Assembly (NCBI RefSeq): GCF_964340395.1 | Contig: NC_135556.1 | Coordinates: 6,681,501-6,706,000, forward strand | Direction of reading: 5' to 3' | Source of the DNA: Glandiceps talaboti | Taxonomy: Eukaryota; Hemichordata; Enteropneusta; Spengelidae | Length of the DNA: 24,500 nt | Shown: positions 21,601 to 24,500 of the stretch, one piece after another | Numbering within the stretch: position 1 is the stretch's first letter | Layout: every line of letters starts with the position of its first letter | The notes under the pieces: model-generated | The model's input: only the letters and a program-made list of their open reading frames with translations | The model's database searches: none | Told to the model about the DNA's origin: nothing | Program-made: the position numbers and the translations under genes

Positions 21601-23246
21601 AGTAATATGATTATATATGTACCCCTTGAAGTATAATTTATTGAAAATCGAGAAATATACTGACAATTTGGGATGGTTTGACTCGTAAGCACCGGAGAAC
21701 CAATGACATAGACACAGGTTGTAGTCACAATCGGAGTATCAAAACCCATAATTTTGTTTGAATGTGTTTAACCTGACTTGTGTGTTGTCTAATATGTAAT
21801 GTTCATCCCTGTGTTGTTCTTTCAGGCTGCAAATCTAGCATTACATATACGCAACTACCATGAAGGTGAAAGGCCATATGCGTGTTTCCACGAAGGCTGC
21901 ACAAAGACGTTCCGATATAAAGTGTCATTGGTTAAGCACCAGATTGTACATGATCCAAACAGACCACCGAAAGAGGTATGTTGGTGAAAATTATGGCTAT
22001 CTATGACAGGGTACTCCCCAGTCTCTTAAAGAGTGCTGGTCAGTCATTAATTTATAGTAATCAATTTACTGAATATTATTTCAAAGATGTCAATTTCTAG
22101 GCCACAGTATTATGAAAACAATGTGACTGACCAGAGATCTGCTGTTGCGGTAAGCTGCAATTTTTTAGTGCCAGTTGTTACCAACCAGTGATTACCAGCA
22201 TGGGAGAGATTCTTGTTATGATATAATATAAGATCCACTTGACTATAGCTGTTTAGATTGTTGTCAAGCACTACAAGGGGGAACTCCATTCCAGGAAATA
22301 ATGGTATTTTCATAAACTTTAGGTTCTGGAGACTTACTTCCTGATTTCACATCACCTACATTATGCACCTTTTCAGACGAACAATTTGAACGTCTCCACA
22401 TTTGGGGATTTTTGCTGTGGGCCTCATGGAAGTCAACAGAAATTTGTTAATAGTGTTTTCACTAACAGTAATAAGCACTTATGAGTTATGAATATTCATT
22501 GTTCACCTATTGCACATGTATTTCTGAAGACTCCCATTCGGCTGCACTGCGGCACACAAACTCACTAAATGTGGCACAACTTCAACTTGCAGTTTCTCTG
22601 AAATCGTGCATATTGTAGGTAATGTAAAATCATGAAATGACTCTCCAGAACCTAAAATTTATGAAAATGTATCTATTTCGTGGAGTGGCATCCCCCTTTA
22701 ACAAATTTGTGGCCATGTACCATTGTCTATATACTTTTACACAATTAGTTTTGAATACAGTCGTACTCTAATGACTTCTCACATTCCATTCCTTTCTGAT
22801 TTTGTACTTCTTAGAAGAAGCCAAGAAAGTGTACAAAGCGAAGCATGGCATCCAAACTGAGCGGCTACATTGTCAAAACTACCAAAGCATCAAAAAAGGA
22901 TAAGTCAGAGGCTACATCTATACAAACAAAAGAGGACAAAAAGTTGAAAAACATCAAACAGAAGGAAACTGTGTCAGAAACAGATGCAAACATGAGTATG
23001 TGTGTGACTCAAAGTGAGCCAGAAATTGCACTGACAATGGATGTTACTGATGGTCACTCTGATTGTGATAATAGTAATAATAACAAGGTTGGACAGGATA
23101 AAAATATACAAGACATTGGAGAAGAGAAGACTGCTGAAAAATGTTCAACCAAGACTAAAGACATGATAATGAATGATTGTATGTGTAGTTCACAGGTAAC
23201 TGACAGTCAGCTGTGTAAGCAACATTTCGTTGTTGTCAAATCATGA
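9529..23246 (+). CDS. GTF3A: Transcription factor IIIA, nine C2H2 zinc fingers (complete, ten coding exons)
   Basis: Exons 9529-9618, 16230-16330, 17246-17336, 17816-17904, 18546-18619, 19767-19859, 20343-20389, 21028-21111, 21826-21975 and 22815-23246 join into 416 codons plus TGA, all GT-AG with matching phases. The product has nine C2H2 fingers starting near residues 5, 35, 65, 95, 125, 152, 183, 212 and 243. All are Cys-x4-Cys except finger 7 (CDIC), which is Cys-x2-Cys as in vertebrate TFIIIA. After finger 9 come a basic stretch and KRSMASKLSGYI, matching the conserved TFIIIA motif after the fingers that is needed for activation. TFIIIA binds the internal control region of 5S rRNA genes for RNA polymerase III and also binds 5S RNA. 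The N-terminus before finger 1 is only four residues from this ATG, and an in-frame stop lies just upstream. A different first exon or a non-ATG start remains possible. Confidence 0.93.
9673..10671 (-). CDS. THAP-domain protein, probable 5' fragment of a Harbinger/ISL2EU-type transposase gene
   Basis: An uninterrupted 332-codon frame lies antisense inside GTF3A intron 1. The MPRGGHHCC start is typical of THAP proteins. Seen in order are C8, FFRIP (26-30), W42, C61-x2-H64-F65 and a Pro-containing LLNPLPVI after it. This fits the C2CH THAP DNA-binding domain, except that the second Cys ligand (expected at residue 13, C-x4-C) is Tyr. A Ser/Thr/Glu-rich linker follows (about 100-265). Near 276-290 is a short helix (ISMLKNQVRKLQL) and near 308-319 HFYTGLPSYKAF, the block that in THAP transposases precedes the HTH and DDE domains. 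Those domains are absent and the frame ends in host intron 55 bp from GTF3A exon 1. I start at 10671 because a splice-acceptor-like sequence (TTCATTTTAACAG) lies just upstream. It could be a domesticated gene or a recent truncated insertion. Confidence 0.7.
   Translation of the reverse strand: MPRGGHHCCVVSYNSNSSYSIPKRRFFRIPAAKTKAELRHKWISLIKQAPPFAVTDNTRICDLHFVDKEPTLLNPLPVINMGYTIDIKKPCRKVIRKDVPVTAKKKKVVKQPLVENVTGEGTRIQDPTDVNNSTGIHMHSDVIQDVSVVSAPVSHVSPTDHSEVNPEYIPIKETLSVTVGQIDHTGELSLENERHQTEENQQKETIQVHDHTYIAGDISIQEESVPANQDLSRDDTNSPLHSSNAQFDSNNVMPSDIPQSNGTLPAIIKKRARDISMLKNQVRKLQLANKTRPKLSIDDISNSDKEVHFYTGLPSYKAFSLVCFRIEYMKHM
10682..10705 (-). promoter_or_regulatory. Candidate splice acceptor before the THAP start codon
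   Basis: On the minus strand a T-rich tract followed by TTTTAACAG precedes the THAP ATG by about 10 bases. This suggests an upstream non-coding exon, as many transposon-derived THAP genes have. A longer in-frame start at 10710 would lie within this tract and is less likely. Confidence 0.4.
10711..11229. other. AT-rich intron DNA between the THAP frame and the 2.3-kb element
   Basis: Presumably the 5' flank of the THAP frame, possibly part of the same insertion. The only motif I see is TTTGGCGGGA at 11071-11080, an E2F-like site about 400 bp upstream of the THAP start. I found no inverted ends pairing with the region near 9700. Confidence 0.4.
11233..11284 (+). repeat. Left terminal inverted repeat of the 2.28-kb element
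   Basis: Begins GGGAAGAGGTCCATTTTCAA and ends GGTTCCCGCGGGAA, the latter an almost perfect palindrome. It pairs with 13466-13516. Confidence 0.88.
11539..11564 (+). repeat. Poly(T) run of about 26
   Basis: Inside the 2.28-kb element, flanked by repeated CCGAATTTTTT units on both sides. Confidence 0.9.
12098..12919 (+). repeat. Three diverged direct repeats inside the 2.28-kb element
   Basis: Copies of about 150-185 bp lie near 12098-12280, 12476-12662 and 12749-12919. Shared blocks in order are GATATGAA, TTTCGACTGAC, a T-rich stretch with GTACTCGC, TGTACATG, a TTTTTATCGTC stretch, TCGGTCACAC, TCTCAACTAAAG and TAATTGTTGTCACCATAG. Copies 2 and 3 are closer to each other (both have CGCTTGACAATGTACATGTA). 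Spacing is unequal, with unique DNA between. Confidence 0.85.
13466..13516 (-). repeat. Right terminal inverted repeat of the 2.28-kb element
   Basis: On the minus strand begins GGGAAGAAGTCCATTTCAAG. It differs from the left end by one single-base gap and three substitutions. Confidence 0.88.
13520..14394. other. GTF3A intron 1 DNA, nothing coding recognised
   Basis: Holds a 22-base C run (13913-13934) and a second YY1-like motif TCAAGATGGCGAAAC near 13993-14007. I see no exon, RNA gene or inverted-repeat element. Confidence 0.5.
13913..13934 (+). repeat. C homopolymer of 22
   Basis: An uninterrupted C run; the opposite strand could form G-quadruplexes. It is likely length-variable and hard to sequence. 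Confidence 0.95.
14395..15340 (+). pseudogene. Degraded 3' end of a non-LTR retrotransposon (LINE) reverse transcriptase ORF
   Basis: Translating in shifting frames gives fragments typical of the C-terminal part of LINE ORF2 proteins: near 14480-14570 FYRFILGLGVGKMTGELGRF then PLQIKATVAH, near 14865-14940 KLRTYKLFKLNFEFENYL, and at 14941-15165 LLSKFRLSDHTLEIELGRRR followed by FCKRCD...VHDVIHFILE. The last has the C-x2-C...H arrangement of the terminal zinc-knuckle. Frames are broken by stops and shifts and the 5' part is absent, as is usual for 5'-truncated copies. A tail with AATAAAGTTATTATTAAAC ends near 15337. It lies in GTF3A intron 1 in sense orientation. Confidence 0.75.
15387..16098. 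mobile_element. 712-bp inverted-repeat element with about 168-bp arms
   Basis: The left arm 15387-15554 begins TCACAGTCACTTGTAAGCTA. The right arm 15932-16098 is its inverse, with block after block conserved (ATTCCATTCCAGGATGG, GATCATAATACAAAATAAT, TTTATGATATTCAAAAAATA, GAATAGACACAA). The centre is unique apart from short direct repeats. Flanks GTTTCGG on the left and GTTTGGT on the right may be an eroded target duplication, but this is not exact. No transposase frame is present. Superfamily not assigned. Confidence 0.8.
15783..15917 (+). repeat. Two small tandem duplications inside the 712-bp element
   Basis: The block CATCATGTTAATGAACRAATA occurs twice (about 15783-15803, partly varied, and 15811-15831). 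GTGTAGCTGATTGGTTGTAA followed by GGTATTGCYGTTGT occurs twice (15843-15876 and 15882-15915). Confidence 0.75.
16230..16330 (+). CDS. GTF3A: GTF3A exon 2: finger 2
   Basis: The acceptor is gttttcatttcccag, ending at 16229, and the donor is gtatag at 16331. It has 33 codons plus two bases. Finger 2 is CTQDDC to HIATH, with the classical linker SGEKPF. Confidence 0.93.
16467..16999. mobile_element. 533-bp MITE with 89-bp inverted ends, TA-flanked, in GTF3A intron 2
   Basis: The left arm 16467-16555 (GTCCGAGGAGGCTCTGACTT...) and the right arm 16911-16999 are inverse copies of exactly 89 bp with about 15 substitutions and no gap. TA lies at 16465-16466 and 17000-17001, as expected for a Tc1/mariner-type insertion. 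There is no coding content in the centre. Confidence 0.8.
17246..17336 (+). CDS. GTF3A: GTF3A exon 3: finger 3
   Basis: The acceptor is ttatctatag, ending at 17245, and the donor is gtaagc at 17337. It encodes CPEEGCDKKF to HIRRYH (finger 3). A strong internal donor-like site AAC|GTAAGT lies at 17289-17297 in the same phase. Confidence 0.92.
17410..17434 (+). repeat. G-rich tract in GTF3A intron 3
   Basis: Runs of 4, 4 and 13 G separated by single T or TGT, able to form a G-quadruplex in the nascent RNA. It lies 73 bases after the exon 3 donor. Confidence 0.85.
17543..17620 (-). repeat. Possible retroposon tail with (TCAA)n repeat
   Basis: Five to six TCAA units are followed by AATTTGTATAGCCTCGATTT and CAGTAGCGCT. 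On the minus strand this reads AGCGCT...GGCTATACAAATT(TGA)TTGA repeats. That resembles the 3' ends of many invertebrate LINEs and SINEs, which end in a GCGCTATATAAAT-type block plus a tetranucleotide tail. Family inferred only. Confidence 0.35.
17816..17904 (+). CDS. GTF3A: GTF3A exon 4: finger 4
   Basis: The acceptor is gatgtaaag, ending at 17815, after a pyrimidine-rich stretch at 17788-17804. The donor is gtaagt at 17905. Finger 4 is CEFEGCDKSF to HQYEH; the KKHQHLKTHQ helix is close to the vertebrate finger 4 helix. Confidence 0.92.
18031..18256 (+). repeat. Possible tRNA-derived SINE with a duplicated 30-bp head
   Basis: A 30-bp unit (ACTAGTGGACACTCAGTGGA...) is repeated in tandem at 18031-18060 and 18061-18090. 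Its CACTCAGTGG part resembles a tRNA A box. GGATTCGAATC at 18111-18121 resembles the B box at a tRNA-like distance. Downstream, TGCACAAAGTTTCAGCTAAA (about 18199-18218) and the following TTTGAAATATTCTCGTAGAT resemble the tail shared by many invertebrate SINEs and LINEs. No poly(A) or clear target duplication is visible. Confidence 0.4.
18546..18619 (+). CDS. GTF3A: GTF3A exon 5: finger 5
   Basis: The acceptor is atctttgtag, ending at 18545, and the donor is gtaagt at 18620. Finger 5 is CEHEGCEARF to HSKVH, and the exon ends in a split Gly codon. An ATTCA/TTGAA-rich simple stretch precedes the acceptor. Confidence 0.92.
18730..19094 (+). mobile_element. MITE-like element, copy 2 (TAA-flanked), in GTF3A intron 5
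   Basis: 365 bp, flanked exactly by TAA at 18727-18729 and 19095-19097. Ends are GGTCTAGAAAAAAAAATTGT and, inverted, GGCCTAATAAAAAAAAATTG. It aligns over its whole length with 1879-2263. Strongly conserved blocks include AACTGTTCTTCC, GGCTGTACATCTGATG, GAAGAAACCAATAACACAGA and CTACCTACCCCACCTATTCT. TAA duplications suggest a PIF/Harbinger relationship. Confidence 0.82.
19343..19474. repeat. 132-bp imperfect hairpin in GTF3A intron 5
   Basis: The arm GTGTGGCGTACTCGGGGTAT at 19343-19362, continuing to TTTCA near 19402, is complementary to 19413-19474, which ends GAATACCCACAC. Matches continue through GTATTTGC, TGTTSTCTGC and CTTTCA with a few small bulges, and the loop region itself contains TTGCTGTGCTC. 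It is a long fold-back, possibly a small MITE. Confidence 0.65.
19767..19859 (+). CDS. GTF3A: GTF3A exon 6: finger 6
   Basis: The acceptor is ttgttttag, ending at 19766, and the donor is gtgagt at 19860. It encodes YACKKDGCTAKF to HVSVEH. The Trp in DKWTQLNKH matches the KTWT of vertebrate finger 6, and the short Gly linker before it is also typical. Confidence 0.92.
19976..20137 (+). repeat. TG-rich low-complexity stretch in GTF3A intron 6
   Basis: Degenerate TGTGTG/TGCATG/TGTATG units, ending with a pure TG run of about 18 bases near 20114-20131. Confidence 0.9.
20343..20389 (+). CDS. GTF3A: GTF3A exon 7: first half of finger 7
   Basis: A 47-base exon between acceptor tttgacag (to 20342) and donor gtaact (20390). 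It encodes YKCDICDKAFNMAWK, with the Cys-x2-Cys pair that marks TFIIIA finger 7. The finger is completed in the next exon. Confidence 0.92.
20815..20833 (+). repeat. G homopolymer of 19
   Basis: Uninterrupted G run in GTF3A intron 7, followed by CGC. Confidence 0.93.
21028..21111 (+). CDS. GTF3A: GTF3A exon 8: end of finger 7, start of finger 8
   Basis: The acceptor is ctacaaacacag, ending at 21027, and the donor is gtaaca at 21112. The 28 codons LRDHSEIHLTEREIFACTQD and GCQKTFLK give the two His of finger 7 and the Cys pair of finger 8. Confidence 0.93.
21440..21520 (-). repeat. Possible retroposon 3' end with GATTCA repeats
   Basis: After an A run of about 12 come GATTCAGATTCAGATTCAGA and GTCAGATTC, then TTTTATTGTCATATGTATA. 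A hexanucleotide tail next to a TTTATTGTCATAT-type block is seen at LINE 3' ends, here in antisense. The body of such an element is not recognisable. Confidence 0.35.
21826..21975 (+). CDS. GTF3A: GTF3A exon 9: end of finger 8 and finger 9
   Basis: The acceptor is gttctttcag, ending at 21825, and the donor is gtatgt at 21976. It gives the HIRNYH end of finger 8, the linker EGERPYA, and finger 9 (CFHEGC to HQIVHD). The VVHDP-type ending after the last finger is also seen in vertebrate TFIIIA. Confidence 0.94.
22275..22698. mobile_element. 424-bp inverted-repeat element in GTF3A intron 9
   Basis: The left end AAGGGGGAACTCCATTCCAG is inverted at the right end (the minus strand from 22698 reads AAGGGGGATGCCACTCCACG). 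The arms continue for roughly 150 bp through ATTTTCATAAAYTTTAGGTT, CTGGAGA, CACCTACA/TACCTACA, TATGCAC and, near the centre, CTTCAGAAAT/CAACAGAAAT. No target duplication is obvious and no frame is present. Confidence 0.75.
22815..23246 (+). CDS. GTF3A: GTF3A exon 10: basic region, activation motif, acidic/polar tail
   Basis: The acceptor is ttgtacttcttag, ending at 22814. It has 143 codons then TGA at 23244-23246. It begins KKPRKCTKRSMASKLSGYIV, the basic region and conserved motif following finger 9, then Lys-rich segments (possible nuclear localisation) and a long Asp/Ser/Asn-rich, probably disordered tail unlike vertebrate tails. Confidence 0.92.
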   Translation, partial: KKPRKCTKRSMASKLSGYIVKTTKASKKDKSEATSIQTKEDKKLKNIKQKETVSETDANMSMCVTQSEPEIALTMDVTDGHSDCDNSNNNKVGQDKNIQDIGEEKTAEKCSTKTKDMIMNDCMCSSQVTDSQLCKQHFVVVKS

Positions 23247-23390
23247 ACAAATTATATTTTAGCATGGACAAAGTTACGGGTATGTTCAACTTCCAGTCAG
23301 TATACTAGTAAATATTGACAATGTGCCAGTTATTCACTGCTGAGACCAGTAAGCTGGTTTTTTGTCTGTTACATTTCATTTTGTATTTGG

Positions 23391-23500
23391 AACTTGATAA
23401 TGTAACAACACATTTTGAAACTGGATAATGTAACAACACATTTTGAAACTGGATAATGTAACAACACATTTGAAACTGGATAATGTAACAACACATTTGA
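23391..23500 (+). repeat. Four tandem copies of a 27/28-bp unit in the GTF3A 3' UTR
   Basis: Units at 23391-23418, 23419-23446, 23447-23473 and 23474-23500 share AACTGGATAATGTAACAACA followed by CATTT(T)GA. The first unit has one substitution, and the last two lack one T. They begin 145 bp after the stop codon. Confidence 0.95.
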
Positions 23501-23649
23501 TTCATAAAGTTTTCTACAGAAGCATTTCTTTCGAAAGAAATTTCATTTTCATTTTCAAAAAATGGTTTATTATATTTATGACAAAAATATATTTTTGAAT
23601 TGTATTTTGCTTTATATAGTGCAAATGACAAAAGTTACAGTAAGATTTT

Positions 23650-23655
23650 AATAAA
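23650..23655 (+). promoter_or_regulatory. Candidate polyadenylation signal AATAAA for GTF3A
   Basis: The first canonical AATAAA after the GTF3A stop, about 400 bases downstream, followed by a G/T-containing stretch. Another AATAAA lies near 24037. Confidence 0.55.
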
Positions 23656-24500
23656 GTGAGGATAGGTAGGTTCAATTTCTTTGATCAGAAGATTCAGAAT
23701 TCAAAAAGGATATATTTGAAATGTCAAAGAAAACTTCATAAGTTTGTTGAAAGTCGTGAAAAGTTGAGGTATATGCAAGGAGTGGCGATAACTGAAATTT
23801 ATTTAGCAAATTTTGCAATACTTCTAATTACTTTTGTTTCCTATCCATGTCGATATTATTAACAAGTGATTATTATGAATTAATATTACTTCATGGTTGT
23901 TGAATGGCATTAGTACTGGTAATCACAGAAGTTCATTATTCTCACTATCTCTGAAATGGTTGCCACATTTTTCCTAAATTATACGTGGTTTGCCATAAAA
24001 TAATAATTCTCAGCATTTGCCAAATTGAGCATCAACAAAATAAAGAGATAATTTCACACCAAATTTCTTTAGTGACGCGAAGGGCTGTGACCTGTGCATT
24101 TTTTTTTCAGATTTACCTGTGTTTAATACAGAAATCATGTATGTTTTGTATGGCCACACATTGTAGACACACTTTAGTAATGAGAGAAAATGTGTCCAAG
24201 GTTGACACAGTGCTGGAGTATCTTTCTAGAGTATTTTTCAGTCTCTCTGTTATAAATGATGTATTAATTTTCAGAGGTACTCAGTTACAGCAAGTTGCAT
24301 AACATAAGTGCATTATCGCGCATTAAAGATATTATGTGGGGACCCCCCACCCCACTCCAATGATCTACTGTTACACAAGCACCACAGGTATGTGAACCCC
24401 CACTCCACCCACCACATAATAGAAATATGTGGGGAAAAGTATTCCTTGTCATTTTCACACAGCAGACAATTACATTGTTTACTCCATGTTTCCAATATTT
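23656..24500. other. Downstream flank of GTF3A, no gene recognised
   Basis: AT-rich DNA. Short frames at 23656-23862 and 23985-24302 have no recognisable domain. At 24330-24422 a G/C-run segment is bracketed by ATTATGTGGGG and CCACATAAT, a weak inverted repeat with C-rich direct repeats (CCCCCACCCCACTCC, CCCCCACTCCACCC). Confidence 0.5.

Noticed and set aside
22033-22138. Short inverted repeat CTGGTCAGTCA
   Set aside because: Only about 11-12 bases match and nothing extends beyond them; not enough to call an element.
23391-23500. CRISPR-like array
   Set aside because: The units are contiguous with no unique spacers, and the window is animal DNA.
23305-23631. Antisense frame with repeated MCCYIIQFQ
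   Set aside because: It is produced by the 27/28-bp tandem repeat, not by a gene.

Overview
This is eukaryotic, animal genomic DNA. It is AT-rich, with intron-split genes, canonical GT-AG splice sites, long microsatellites and many degraded transposable elements. Two conserved genes can be read exon by exon, both on the + strand. Protein similarity and repeat content fit an invertebrate metazoan, plausibly a marine deuterostome or lophotrochozoan. I cannot name the species from the sequence.

Region 1 (1-3722) holds the last five coding exons of the kinesin-2 motor subunit KIF3A: the end of the coiled-coil stalk and the basic C-terminal tail. Its 5' part lies outside the window. Region 2 (3723 to about 9400) is 3' UTR and intergenic DNA. 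It carries several AATAAA signals, a 0.2-kb and a 0.36-kb inverted-repeat element, and large CA/CATA/CAGA microsatellites. Region 3 (about 9470-23246) is a complete gene for TFIIIA (GTF3A), the nine-zinc-finger factor that binds the 5S rRNA gene and 5S RNA. It has ten coding exons and a 416-residue product from the first usable ATG. Region 4 (23247-24500) is its 3' UTR and flank, with a 27/28-bp tandem repeat and an AATAAA.

The 6.6-kb first intron of GTF3A is a sink for insertions. It contains an antisense, still-open 332-codon THAP reading frame that looks like the 5' part of a Harbinger/ISL2EU-type transposase gene. It also holds a 2.28-kb DNA transposon with 52-bp GC-rich inverted ends and TAA target duplications, a degraded LINE 3' end, and a 0.7-kb inverted-repeat element. 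Smaller inverted-repeat elements sit in GTF3A introns 2, 5 and 9 and in a KIF3A intron. Two of these are copies of one TAA-flanked family.

The two host genes have unrelated jobs (ciliary transport and RNA polymerase III transcription), and nothing in the sequence links them functionally. The points most worth a second look are the THAP reading frame (one zinc ligand replaced by Tyr), the TAA-flanked element with palindromic CG-rich ends, an in-frame cryptic splice donor inside zinc finger 3, and a 132-bp imperfect hairpin in intron 5.
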